This document shows positions 1 through 11,166 of a stretch of DNA of 64,000 nt, piece by piece. The number at the start of each line of letters is the position of its first letter. The stretch's first letter is position 1. A model generated the notes under the pieces. It saw nothing but the letters and a program-made list of their open reading frames with translations. It was not told where the DNA came from and ran no database searches. Source of the stretch: Notolepis coatsorum (Eukaryota > Chordata > Actinopteri > Aulopiformes > Paralepididae); assembly GCA_963971535.1 (NCBI GenBank), contig OZ020589.1, positions 51,599,956 through 51,663,955 of the forward strand. Reading direction: 5' to 3'. Made by a program: the position numbers and the translations under genes.

Positions 1-881
1 TAAATATCATACTTCTGAAGTATAAACAAACTATACTGCTGTGACGATTTTAATAAAACAGACCATTCTGAGTCAATGGTACAGCAAAACTGTACATTGG
101 AATATTGGTAAACATATCGGTCAATCCCATTGCCCCGTGGGATTATGCCCCCCCCCCCCCCCTCCCCGCGGCGATATTAATATTTGATTAGAAACACAAG
201 CAAGGCTTGCCGCGACTCATCTGGTCCTTGGGGGCTACCTGGTGCCCTCGGGAACTGTGTTGGTGTATTACACACGCAAGGCCACAGCGGCCAATGAATT
301 CATAATCACTGTAAAATATATATATATATTTTAAATGCACTCACCACACAACAGCCAAAGCAGTGACCGATCTCATCTTCCATTGAATATTGCAGCTTCT
401 CCATCGTGACAAGTCCGACTCGAGTCGAGACACGTTCTTTTATCCCATGGAAAGTGTAAACCGCACCACTTCCGGTATTTTGAGCTTATGGGAGGTTCGG
501 GGGGGAAGGCAGCGCATTCGTCCCCCCGCCCCCCTCCTCCTCACAAGCTCCATGTAACGCGGAAGTGCAGTGGTCTATGCCATGTCTCGCAGCTCCTCTC
601 TGATTGAGTCTCAGACCGTTGTGGGCTGTCAATCATTCAACCCGTGTTCGTGAGTAGCGTGCGCAAAGTTGATTTTGAGTTAGATGACTCAAATAGCCTA
701 TTTTGATTGGATAATAGAATAAAAAGATCAACCCGTGCAGGGAAAGTTGCACTTGAGTGATTGACAGCTAGCCATTACTGACTGCAGGCCTGATCAGAGC
801 TGTCACTTTTGGCCATTTTTGAAGAAAAAATTATTTCACTGCCATTTTTTTTACAGAGGAAAACATTTCTAATAAAATAAT
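1..881. other. No gene seen; unique-looking AT/GC mixed sequence
   Basis: No coding exon, RNA gene or bounded transposon was recognised. A C-rich run lies at about 150-164 and a GC-rich, CpG-containing patch at about 470-560. This stretch may be host intergenic sequence, but nothing in it supports a specific promoter call. Confidence 0.4.
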
Positions 882-990
<109 letters not shown>

Positions 991-1189
991 CATTTTATTT
1001 ATAAGGCGCCTTTCAGGACACTAAAAAAAGTCCACAAATCGGTGAATGAAAGAATTATAGGATCAAATGAAAACTACTACTTACTAAAAATGGATGTTTA
1101 AAAGTACTAAAAACAAAAACAAAATATCAACCACTAACAAACATTCAGCACAGACAATGGGGATGCTGCCATCTTCAATTTTGTATACA

Positions 1190-1265
1190 TTTTTTTTTTT
1201 TTAAGCCGTGCCAAATGTGGGGGCAGGCCGGATCCGGCCCGCGGGCCGTAGTTTGGAGACCACTG
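1190..1265. mobile_element. One end of a hAT-type element (fragment)
   Basis: The sequence ends in a GC-rich palindromic stretch (ggatccggcccgcgggcc) followed by tagtttggagaccactg. This resembles the terminus of a common vertebrate hAT family whose ends read CAGTGGTCTCCAAACT. The partner terminus was not found, so this is either a truncated copy or one whose other end has decayed. Family resemblance is from memory. Confidence 0.45.
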
Positions 1266-1567
1266 GTATAGGCTATAGCATCCATTCAACAGAATGAGAG
1301 GAGAGAAAAGACAATAAGAAAAAGAAAAAGAGAGGTTACGTAACTACTTTTTAACATGAAGCATCACATGAAGCATCACATATTGCACAAGGCACACATT
1401 AAATGCCCACCCCTCCTGTATTGTTGAGAAACGAAAGCCTAGTTTAATACTCACACAGACTCAGTACCAGGGGGGAATGCACTTGAATAAGTCATGACAG
1501 TTAACTAACGACGGGCTAGATAGCCTGCAGTCCTGGACCTGTTAATAGCTCAGTCTGTCAAAGGAGC
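1266..1567. other. No gene or bounded element seen
   Basis: AT-rich sequence between a hAT end and a bounded hAT MITE. It contains a short direct repeat (acatgaagcatcac, twice at about 1357-1380) and purine-rich stretches. Nothing else was recognised. Confidence 0.4.
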
Positions 1568-1575
1568 CTTTAAAA

Positions 1576-2066
1576 CAGGGGTCTCAAATTCGCGGCCTGC
1601 GGGCCAATTGCGGCCCGCTGGATGATATTTTGCGGCCCCCCAGATGATTTCCACAAACAAAAAAACAATATTCTTTTATTTTTTTGCAGTCATGTCATCA
1701 CAAACACTGGCATTTAAAGGGTACAAATAAAACAATTCCTGCACCAGAATGCAGGAAATTAAGTCTTTGTAACACAAAATCTCCTGGTGGGGGACCCCCC
1801 GCTTAAAAAGTGGCCTGACTGGGGCTATATTTCGCACTATATTTTTATTTTCTGGCCTGAATGATTTCCCCAGTCTGGCCCTGGTTAAAAGCCTCCAATG
1901 CTTATTAGTGTGTGTGCGTTTGAACTTTGCATGTTTCAACCATACATTTCCATAAAAATAAAAATAAATACTTGAAACCCTTTTTGTGTGGAATATTTGA
2001 TGCGGCCCAGCCTCACCCAGACTCTACCTCCAGCGGCCCCCAGGTAAATTGAGTTTGAGACCCCTG
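1576..2066. mobile_element. Non-autonomous hAT element (MITE), 491 bp, TSD CTTTAAAA
   Basis: The ends are caggggtctcaaatt on the left and the imperfect inverted counterpart gagtttgagacccctg on the right. An identical 8-bp duplication, ctttaaaa, flanks it at 1568-1575 and 2067-2074. Eight-base duplications and CAGGG-type ends are diagnostic of hAT elements. No transposase reading frame is present. The interior has the gcggcc(c) motifs typical of this fish family. Confidence 0.88.
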
Positions 2067-2079
2067 CTTTAAAAGGCTC

Positions 2080-2589
<510 letters not shown>

Positions 2590-2754
2590 ATACAAATTAG
2601 GGATGTTCGATATTGGCTTTTTTACCGATACCGATATACCGATATTGATATTGTCCAACTCTTAATTTCCGATACCGATATCAACCGATAGCGATATATG
2701 CAAGGTTTCCCCCCCCCCAAAAATGGAATCATTTCAGGTAATTAACATTACATC

Positions 2755-3130
2755 CCAGATAGCAAAAAATGAGTGAATCAACGTTGAAATAGGGTTCAGC
2801 AGAAATATTGAATCTATGTTGAAGCCTGACATCTAAATTATATAGATCGTTGTCTATGACCCTAACGTTAAATCAACGTTAGGTGTCAACCATAGCTGAT
2901 ACTATATCAATGTTGATTCAACCATCATCTAAATGGTAATATACATGCACATTTTAGTTGATTTTATATTGAATCAATGTTAGACATCAATGTTTATTCA
3001 ACCATAATCTAAATGGTAATCTACATGCACATTTTAGTTGATTTTATATTGAATCAATGTTAGACATCAATGTTTATTCAACCATAATCTAAATGGTACT
3101 CTACTTGTACATTTGTAACTTGTACATCTA
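2755..3130. repeat. Left subterminal repeats of the CCCAGATAGC element
   Basis: Several dispersed copies of caacgtt/caatgtt-containing motifs occur here. From about 2935 there are nearly two and a half direct copies of a ~72-bp unit (contains ctaaatggtaatctacatgc and ttagttgattttatattgaa). The opposite end (about 11570-11773) is rich in related tgattcaac and caacatt motifs. This arrangement is typical of transposase-binding subterminal repeats; function is inferred. Confidence 0.65.
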
Positions 3131-3652
3131 TTTGTAACTTGTAAAGTTAAGGAATCAATACTGATTAATGTACATTTTACATTAAAATATTGCTGCTGAT
3201 ATGTATACATCATAACATTACATGTTTTTTTCCTGCTGTTAAACACACTATTGTTAAATAAATAATAATAAAATTCTTATATGACCATATTTCCAAAAAT
3301 GTGTGAACAAAAATGACAACATGGCTTTTAAAATGAAAATTTTTTTTTTTCTAGGGTATCAGAACTTCCAGTGACTAAAACTTTTTACAAAAAACAAATA
3401 ACAGACCTTATAACAGGCTTTCATTAACAATATAGCCACTGCCAGAATAGTGACACACATATTGTGTGTGGTGAGCACACGCATTCATGCACAACGAAGA
3501 CAAGATTGCAATCATTTTAACTATAAATTTATGAGCTCAAAGTATGAGCTCACTACTGACTGAAATGTCCAACAAAAAGCATCAATTGTCAAATAATATT
3601 GATCACATTAACTAGACTAGATGTTTGAGGAAATTAGAAAGGGAACAACAAC
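3131..3652. other. Internal non-coding part of the 9-kb element
   Basis: AT-rich sequence with no gene. A directly repeated tatgagctca/tttatgagctcaaag motif occurs at about 3529-3553. Nothing else recognised. Confidence 0.35.
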
Positions 3653-3656
3653 TTAA

Positions 3657-4021
3657 CCCTTGTGTCTGATCAGATTCGTATTTGTTTGATAACTTTGCAG
3701 TGATGAGCCAACATAATATGTGGCATAATCTTTTAATTATCTTGTATTTTTTTTTTTACTCTTCATAAATTGTTTATTCCACTTCAGCCCGATCATAACC
3801 ACCACATTTTCTTTTTTTTGTCATATTTAACAACTCTTTTCAGAAAAGTGGGAGTATTTCATTACAAAAATAATATAAAAAATGGTTATGATCAGGGCTG
3901 AAGTTGAATAAAATATTTATGGAAAAGAAAGTGGGAAATTATTTCAACATAATCTTTTTATGGAGTTTTTCAATTTAGTCCCCTAATAAGAGTATAATAC
4001 TTTAGTTTTCAGACACAAGGG
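3657..4021. mobile_element. piggyBac-like MITE, 365 bp, TSD TTAA
   Basis: The ends are cccttgtgtctga and tcagacacaaggg, an inverted repeat of 13 bp, flanked on both sides by TTAA (3653-3656, 4022-4025). TTAA duplication is the hallmark of piggyBac-type elements (Kolobok also uses TTAA). The interior contains a second, imperfect inverted repeat (about 3767-3805 against 3882-3920, with acttcagcccgatcataacc and its complement). No coding sequence. Confidence 0.85.
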
Positions 4022-4234
4022 TTAAATATAAACAATGGCATGGGATTTGAATTTAAACACAGTGGAGCTTAGATGATCTACAGTTGTCCACGACTTATCC
4101 TCCAAGGCATCTGCTATATAATAAGTAAGCATTAGTTTGCTCAGTCAATTATGGCCAATTCGTTTTATATTGTTTAATACAGTTAAATAAATAGATAAAT
4201 GAAAAGCAATTTTTTTTTGGATTACCCCCCCCCC

Positions 4235-4334
4235 CCCCCCCCCCCCCCCACTGTACCAAAAATAATACCGAACCGTGTCTTCAAAACCGAGGTACGTACC
4301 GAACCGTGGATTTTGTGTACCGTTACACCCCTAA
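4235..4334 (-). mobile_element. Terminal fragment of a hAT element
   Basis: After a run of about 23 C residues (4226-4249), the sequence accgaaccgtg...gtgtaccgttacacccct matches a common fish hAT terminus that reads aggggtgtaacggtacac on the other strand. No matching second end or duplication is visible, so this is a fragment. A polymorphic homopolymer at its internal edge is common for this family. Confidence 0.55.
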
Positions 4335-4369
4335 TGTTTCTATAACTCTCTCCCATATAACTCTCTCCC

Positions 4370-4935
4370 ATACCCTTAACACCAACCGCTGAAGTGCCCT
4401 TGAGCAAGGCACTAAACCCCCAACTGCTCCAGTGGAGTTGCTCAGTGGCCAACAGTGTCAGACTGTGGTTGTACTGGGGCCTAACAAAATTAATAGTTGG
4501 TTTCAGGTTGGTTGTCAGTTTGGCCATGGGTAGGTAGGGAATTTATTTTATTTTATTTTTTTATTTTATTCTTTCCCACGGCGACTATGGATAGGGAATT
4601 TCTTTATTTAATTAAAATGTTCACAACAACATGGATGCATGTACTCTGCCAGCATGTTTAATATCCATAATACTAAATGTTTGACTAAGATTTCTATGAA
4701 ACTTTATAAAAAAAAAAAAAAAAAAACGTTTTTTTTTTTTTTTTTTTATAATTTTTTCTAAAAACTCATAAAATATATTGGGTCGCACCTAAATCGGCAG
4801 GGTCGGTCGGCAACCTGAAACCAACTATTAATTTTGTTAGGCCTGGGCAGCTCCCAGGTGTGAATGGAACTCTGTGAATGTGAAGCAGGGCGTAGCTGAT
4901 AAAGAGCATCTGTGCTCAGTGAACCTACCCTGGGT
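4370..4935 (+). repeat. tRNA-type SINE copy, split by a MITE
   Basis: The block at about 4380-4474 (cccttgagcaaggcacta...aactgctccagtgg) and the block at about 4847-4935 (ending gggtaaataaaggttaaaat) look like two halves of one fish SINE body with a characteristic taaataaaggttaaa tail. A bounded MITE lies between them. The 5' tRNA-like head with A and B boxes was not identified, so the left limit is approximate and this could be a 5'-truncated copy. Confidence 0.55.
4478..4843. mobile_element. Harbinger-like MITE, 366 bp, TSD TGG
   Basis: The ends are perfect inverted repeats of about 30 bp beginning ggcctaacaaaattaatag, and the right end is the exact complement. A 3-bp duplication, TGG, flanks the element (4475-4477, 4844-4846), as expected for PIF/Harbinger MITEs. 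It splits a SINE. A-rich and T-rich homopolymers occupy the interior (about 4707-4750), and no reading frame is present. Confidence 0.82.
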
Positions 4936-4973
4936 AAATAAAGGTTAAAATTAAAAATAAAAAAAATAAACAC

Positions 4974-5490
4974 TGCAAGAACAGGCTGAAGCAAAAGTCA
5001 TTCAAGTAGATGCCGTCCATGGAAGAACAGTGTCCAGGGTAATTCCTTGTACTGTATGAACCAGGGAAACAGTGTGCTGGGGTACCCCAAGTTTGACTCT
5101 GGTTCGCTTGACAATTAAGTTTGGGTCACTTCGGTTCCAAGAACAGGCTGAAGCAGCATATTCAAGTAGATGCCGTCCATGGAAGAACAGTGTCCATCAG
5201 GGTAATTCCTTGTACTGTATGAACCAGGGAAACAGTGTGTGCTGTGCTGTGCTGGGGTAGCTGTGCTGTGCTGGGGTACCCTAAGTTTGACTCTGGTTCG
5301 CTTGACAATTAAGTTTGGGTCACTTCGGTTCCAAGAACAGGCTGAAGCAGCATAAGTCATTCAAGTAGATGCCAGGGTAATTCCTTGTACTGTATGAACC
5401 AGGGAAACAGTGTGTGTGTGCTGTGCTGTGCTGGGGTACCCTAAGTTTGACTCTGGTTCGCTTGACTTAAGTTTGGGTCACTTCGGTTCC
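4974..5490. repeat. Tandem duplication (~185 bp, about 2.7 copies) of the DUF4806 gene 3' end
   Basis: The segment containing caagaacaggctgaagca, ttcaagtagatgcc, gtactgtatgaaccaggg and tttgactctggttcgcttga recurs at about 4974-5140, 5141-5326 and 5327-5490 with small indels, including a variable ctgtg tract. The last unit contains the final codons and stop of the DUF4806 gene. The array therefore looks like repeated duplication of its terminal exon tail and 3' untranslated region. Confidence 0.8.
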
Positions 5491-7059
5491 TTGAGATGCC
5501 TCCCTCCCGGTCTGGCGCATAACGAAGCCACTTCTTGACAGTTTCGCTGTAGTCCTGGTCGGTCAGCTTGGGGTCAAACTGTCGAGCAGCAGCTGATAGA
5601 CACAAAAATAAAAAAGGGAGGAAGAGAGGTGGGTGAGATGATGTACGATGATAAGAGCACCCGGCCCTCACTTCACACGAGTGCGATTTTTTTTAATCAC
5701 TCAATTACTCACTCTGTAGGTCTACAGTAACAAGCTACAGTCAGCATCCAGTTAGACTGGACAGGAAAGAGAATTAAGCAATCGCCTAGCCTGACACCAT
5801 CTAGGCAATACAATGTGTATCCATGCACCTCTAAAGCTCAATTACGTTGTCCATTTCTTATAGGTTGCACTTTTCATCACTTTATTCCAACATAACACTT
5901 TTTTTTTAAGTTTTTGCAACAGCATAATTATATTCTGAATCACCAGCATCACCAGCATCACCACCTCACTACCTAAACTTAACCTATGAAGTAGTTTGCA
6001 GGGGAGGAAGCTCACCAAACATGCAGGCTTGTAGTGTGGTGTGCTTGAATGGCTTCTTGCTTTCTGAACAACGCTTGTCTTTCTTTCCAGCCCAGTTGAA
6101 CCCACTGGCCAGGGCGTTGGTCATAGCAGTTTTCAACATCAGTCTGATCAGGTTCTCTGAATTGGTGCCTCCTACCAAAGCCAGGCGAGAAATCTAAATC
6201 AGAGAGAAGAAAATGAAGGCCCTGCATTAGAAACAGCATAACGTTTATTTTATGAACACAGAGCAACCAACTTGTTTATACACACACTTTATGCATGCAC
6301 TGATATTCCAGCCCATGCCAGTCATTAGGTTTAACCACATTAACCCTCCTGTCCATATGTAAACGGTATATTTGAACAATTTCAAAACGTTTCATAAATA
6401 GCAGATATACAAGCTCTAACACGTTTTGAACTAGAAAGTGCTAAACACATTTTTCCCCTGAACAAGACCACACTGAAACGATCTACATTTGATAAATGAA
6501 TGCAGTTCAATAAATTACCATCTTTTGACGGACTGATTGCTCCATCAGTAATGATTCTGCCTCATTGAAGTCTTGTTCACTGGCGATTGGCAGCTGGAAG
6601 GGGAGCATAGTGGTTGTGGTGGCCACGCCGTGTCCCCTGGTCCCACCAGATATGTTGCCCTCAGCCAACTCGGTCTTGATGAACTGCACATCTCTCGATA
6701 GATCCTTCACCACGACAAGTAATTCAGCCAGCATTGAATTATTCTTCTGGATGGTAAGGTCTTCAGAAGAAGAGTTAAAATAATTAAGTGATAAATAAAA
6801 ATAAGCAGCAAATCACACGAGGAATTACACCATGTCCAATAGACTTGCCTTTCATAAGCTGCCCGTCATCGCCGGCCATCTGTCTACGCTGTGAAACACC
6901 AGATGGGGTGTTGTAGTTCTCTAAAGAGTGATGGTTTGTCCTTGAATTAGCAGCAACAATTAACTTATAATCAGTGAGGATAGCCTGCTCTGTCTCTCTC
7001 AGTAATTTGTTGACTCTACGTCTTTTAGCCCGAGAATAAGATGACATAGTGATGAGGTG
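5441..7059 (-). CDS. DUF4806-domain protein, four coding exons, apparently intact
   Basis: Coding exons on the minus strand are 6849-7047 (ATG at 7047; exon reaches 7059), 6519-6760, 6016-6193 and 5441-5592. All three junctions keep frame. Acceptors end in ag at each exon start. Two donors are GT (gtaatt, gtgagc) and the first is a strong GC donor (aag/gcaagt). The predicted protein is about 256 residues. Residues ~6-12 are basic (RAKRRRVN), residues ~67-95 look helical, and the DUF4806 domain spans ~120-200 with its conserved VGGTN and FNWAGK signatures. A C-terminal segment, DQDYSETVKKWLRYAPDREG, is typical of fish members of the family. DUF4806 has no known biochemical function. The gene lies inside the CCCAGATAGC-ended transposon and may be an element-encoded accessory protein or captured cargo. 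No internal stop or frameshift is seen. Confidence 0.85.
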
Positions 7060-7061
7060 CT

Positions 7062-8168
7062 GTAGTCAATGTAATGGTACATAAATTGTGGTATTTACTT
7101 GGCTAGAACAGGTCTTTGCTTCAATTGCTGCAACGTGCGGCTTCTTGAAACTGGTACGTGATTCTGGAAAAAGAAAGAAAAAAAGGGGGAGGGTCCTGAT
7201 TAATGTGCTGCATTGCAATGTGCAGGGTGAAACACTTGCATAATTCTACATTTTGATCAATATCAAGAGAGTCCATTATTATATTATTGTTATATTGTTC
7301 ATTAGAAAATACCATGCATATAACCAAACGTCTAACTATATAGTCAATGTAATGGTACATAAATTGTGCTATTTACTTGGCTAGAACAGGCCTTTGCTTC
7401 AATTGCTGCAACGTGCGGCTTCTTGAAACTGGTACGTGATTCTGGAAAAAGAAAAAAAAAAGGGGGGAGGGTCCTGATTAAAGGGGAACTATTTTACTAT
7501 TTCTTTCACTATTTGGGCACTTTTACACAATTCCTGTGAGTCTATGGAACACCTCTGTAATATATATATTTTTTGTATTCATTGTTTTGTATTTCTAATC
7601 AAGTCCTCAAAAACAGCATTTTTCTACCTCAAGATTTCGAGCTGTTTTGAGCCTGGGCTCCTAAACCACTGTGCATCGTCGTGTTCCCCTGAACATTAAC
7701 ATGCAGCAGTGACTATATGACATCACATATAGGCACATTTTCAAACGACTCAGTTCAGTGAGGGTGAATATTGTGAGAGGAGAATTGGAAGAATGCGCCA
7801 ATATGAGAATTTTGAGACATAGATCATATTAATATAAGTTCACATAGCTAGGAAACAATGCTAAACACTCAAAAAGGCCATTTATAAGATAGTTCCCCTT
7901 TAATGTGCTGCATTGCAATGTGCAGGGTGAAACGCTTGCATAATTCTACATTTTGATCAATATCAAGAGAGTCCATTATTATATTATTGTTATATTGTTC
8001 ATTAGAAAATACCATGCATATAACCAAACTTCTAACTATATAGTCAATGTAATGGTACATAAATTGTGGTATTTACTTGGCTAGAACAGGTCTTTGCTTC
8101 AATTGCTGCAACGTGCGGCTTCTTGAAACTGGTACGTGATTCTGGAAAAAGAAAGAAAAAAGGGGGGA
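7062..8168 (-). repeat. 2.4-copy tandem duplication (~278 bp) bearing a 65-bp exon
   Basis: Units begin near 7062, 7340 and 8040; the second is interrupted by a MITE at 7482-7899 and the third is partial. On the minus strand each unit contains a 65-bp exon-like block at 7099-7163, 7377-7441 and 8077-8141. Each is bounded by a polypyrimidine tract with ttttccag before it and ag/gtaaat after it. They lie directly upstream of the coding exon that begins at 7059 behind an acceptor (gactacag). They are best read as alternative or repeated 5' untranslated exons of the DUF4806 gene. Splicing is inferred from consensus only. Confidence 0.7.
7482..7899. mobile_element. TTAA MITE, 418 bp, with preserved empty site nearby
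   Basis: The termini aggggaacta and tagttcccct are inverted and flanked by TTAA at 7478-7481 and 7900-7903. The neighbouring tandem copy at about 7195-7205 has the same local sequence without the element (gtcctgattaatgtgctg). Its single TTAA is the empty target site, so duplication of exactly four bases is directly demonstrated. No reading frame. piggyBac-type mobilisation is the likeliest source. Confidence 0.92.
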
Positions 8169-8169
8169 G

Positions 8170-8561
8170 ACATAAATGTCATCATGTGTATGTCATAAAT
8201 GTCACTATGAATTGAAAATGGGGGACCCTGATGTAAACGAGACAAAAACATCTTTCTCTGGTCTGCATCCCCTTAACAATTGTGTGTATTGAGCCATACT
8301 GTATTGTACCCCTTCTGCAATCTGTTAAATAAAGTTTTCATTCATTCATTCAACATTAGCAGGACCAGTGGCACGCCAAACAGCCTGCAAACTACCTGGC
8401 GTTCTATCGCCATGCTCTAAGACAAACTCTAACCTTAACCAACTTCGAAAGAGTGCCTAAGCTTAAAGGGGAGATGAAGCATATAGCGATATAAACATAG
8501 TCATAGCATCAAATTAGTATTTAGATAAGCCACAGAAAAAAATCACGTTATAAAAATAAGC
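8170..8561. other. No gene; possible LINE/SINE tail
   Basis: The stretch contains taaataaagttttcattcattcattca near 8325-8350, an (ATTC)n-type tail as found at the 3' end of some fish L2-like retroposons. The body of such an element could not be delimited. Nothing else recognised. Confidence 0.35.
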
Positions 8562-10046
8562 AATAGACACAATATTTCTGACAATGTGAATACATTCCCT
8601 GAGGTCCATAGATGTCCCTAGATACCAATAATATGCAAATGGTCTTTCGATTTTGATTACTATTATTTCATGTGAAATATTGCTATGTTATTGTGAGATT
8701 ACAAAATCTGATGTGATATTACAGAGGATTTTGATTACAGCATTTTATTGTGAAATAATAATTAAATTATGTGAAATCAAAGGATACTGTATGAATGTCA
8801 CTGTAATATGACACTCATAACAGAATTAGTTATCAATAACCTACCTGTATAAATGTTAAAAGTTGTTGCTAGGGATGCCCCGATCGATCGGCCACCGATC
8901 GTTATCGGCCGATAATTAGTATAAATATGCGATCGGGGAATTCCGATAATTAGTCATATTCGCCGATCGCGGAAACTGATCAAGTGGATATCTCACTCGC
9001 TTGTCTCAGACGCACAGGACCTGCAAACTGCTCCTCCTCCCTAGCCCCGCCCGTACCCGTGTAGAGTTTGTAAACACAGGCGGACCTCCTCTGCTGAGTC
9101 TAGATAGTGCATTCGACCTGAGCTAACGTTAGCTACCTAGCTATCGTTACTGTTTAAACAAAATTACCCAGTCAACTATTCACTTTTAGTAGGCATTGTC
9201 TAACGGTATTTAGCCGGCTAGCTACCGATAGCTCCTGATATCAACAAATGCTCCAGCAAGTCTTGTAGTGCATGTTGATACCTCCGTTAGCTCGCGTTAG
9301 CTCGCGTTAGCTGACGTTAATTCACTGTTCAAAACGAAATGTCCGATTGAACTAAATAGTTGTCTTAACGTCATCTAGCCGGCTAGCAGTAGCTACAGAT
9401 AGCTCCTGATATCAATGTCTTATAACATTGATTGAATGCGTATTCGAGCTGAGGGCTTGCTGAATGTTAAATGACCAAAGCACAACGTTACCAATAGGGT
9501 CCCGCTGCAGCGCCGGAGAATCCTTTTTGGTAGCTGGAGGCTACTAGAGTACACACAGACAGTGGAGCTGTTTGCAGATAGCGAGCATTTTGACTTGTTG
9601 CGTGGTGGCGATGTCTCGCAGATAATACAAGTACAAGTCTAATTATATAATATATATATTTTATAAAAAAAAATTAAAAAAAATTTATATAAAATAATTT
9701 TTCATTTCTTTTTAATCAAAAATGATCGGTATCGGATCGGTATCGGCCGATATGGCTCACGACGATCGGTGATCGGTGGCAAAAAACGTGATCGGGGCAT
9801 CCCTTGTTGCAAATATGCTTTCCCCTCATAAATATACCACTATACATTAATTTCTTATATTAGTTTTAAAATGACCATTTAACAGTTTAACCTGTTCCAC
9901 CCCAGGTGAAAATCAGTAAAAATGTATACCTAGGTAAATGGAATATTGCTCCACTTCTACAAGGGCTATTTGCATATTCTTGGTATCTAGGAACATCTAT
10001 GGACCTCAATGAATGTATTCTCAGTGTCAGAAATATTGTGTCTATT
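8562..10046. mobile_element. Inverted-repeat element with ~79-bp arms, containing a nested hAT
   Basis: The arm at 8562-8640 (aatagacacaatatttctga...) is the imperfect reverse complement of 9968-10046 (atttgcatattcttggtatc...). Identity over the arm is high, with a few substitutions. The target duplication could not be resolved. A separate hAT of about 930 bp lies between the arms. This is probably a foldback-type or long-TIR MITE, but an inverted duplication by another route is possible. Confidence 0.7.
8870..9803. mobile_element. hAT element, non-autonomous, ~934 bp, TSD TTGTTGC
   Basis: The ends read tagggatgccccgatc and gatcggggcatccc, followed inward by several cgatcgg/ccgatcg motifs. 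Seven identical bases, ttgttgc, flank it (8863-8869, 9804-9810); the expected eighth base differs. No transposase reading frame was found. The interior is rich in gttagct motifs (about 9120-9410). It is nested inside the inverted-repeat element above, so it is the younger insertion. Confidence 0.85.
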
Positions 10047-10950
10047 ACTAGGCTTGCTTAAATTCTGATGAAACAAAGGAAAATATGAATTATGATTTTT
10101 CTTTTCATCTTTGACAGTGAATAAAACCATGATAATAATGACCAAACTTAAAAAACTGCCACTGAGCTCATTCAGTACCCTCTTGAGATCATGTGTACAA
10201 AAGATCTAAGGACATTAATAAAGGGAATATGATCAAATTGAAGGTTTTGTATATACAGTACTGAATTCTCCCATCCGGACCAATGCAATTAGAAATATTA
10301 TTATAGAATATAGAATATATGCTTATACATTACCTTATTATAGCCAATTCGCACATTTATATATATATACATATAGTATCTTTCAAATGGCCGAGTTCAA
10401 TTTGGATATAGTATCACCAAGCGTGCATAATAACATATACTGATATTTAATGTAATCGACTGTACTTTTTTATTTCTCCCACAGTGTAATCATTTTGTAA
10501 CTAATTTCAGATCTAATTATTCCTACATGATTACAATAGTGTGGAGAAACTGACTGCGTTTCAATATTTGTCAAAACCGTTACCTTTTGTAGCTTATTAT
10601 CGCGAATCATAACAATTATTGATATGTTTAATTCAGAACGCCGAACTTTGAACGACCATAGCGGACCACAGGAAGTGTAGTTTGGTGAGATTTCAACACT
10701 GGCAGATAGCTAGCGAGGTCCTCTTGAAAATGGCCGCAAAAAGATTCCAATTCTGATCGTTCAACATTTTCATTTCCGCTTCCGGGTCAAAAACGCGAGT
10801 TGAAAAAATAACTTAAAATGATATAAACTCACTTTTAACCTATTGCTAAACTATTGCCAACCTAACGTTTTACATTCTACATGTATTTGTGACATAGTAG
10901 TGATAATAATACTTGAAAACGTTTGATTTTAAAAACGTTAATTCAATGTT
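10047..10950. other. Internal non-coding part of the 9-kb element
   Basis: AT-rich sequence without recognisable coding exons or RNA genes. A CpG-containing segment lies at about 10610-10810. The DUF4806 gene promoter could lie anywhere upstream of 8141, including here, but no core promoter motif could be assigned. Confidence 0.35.
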
Positions 10951-11166
10951 GCCAGGTATCAACGTTAGCTCCCGGAACGATAGCCAGTTAGTTAGCACCA
11001 GCCAGGTATCAATGTTAGCTCCCGGAACGATAGCCAGTTAGCCGGGAGCTAACGTTGATACCTGGCTGGTGCTGGCTGACTGGCTATCGTTCCGGGAGCT
11101 AACGTTGATACCTGGCTGGTGCTAACTAACTGGCTATCGTTCCGGGAGCTAACGTTGATACCTGGC
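10951..11166. repeat. Near-perfect 90-bp inverted repeat built from a ~48-bp unit
   Basis: The left arm 10951-11040 and right arm 11077-11166 are reverse complements with two mismatches in 90 bp, separated by a 36-bp spacer that is itself most of another inverted unit. The unit starts gccaggtatcaacgttagct and ends gatagccagttagttagca. Order is two forward copies then about two and a half reverse copies. It could fold into a large hairpin or cruciform within the subterminal zone of the transposon. Confidence 0.92.
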
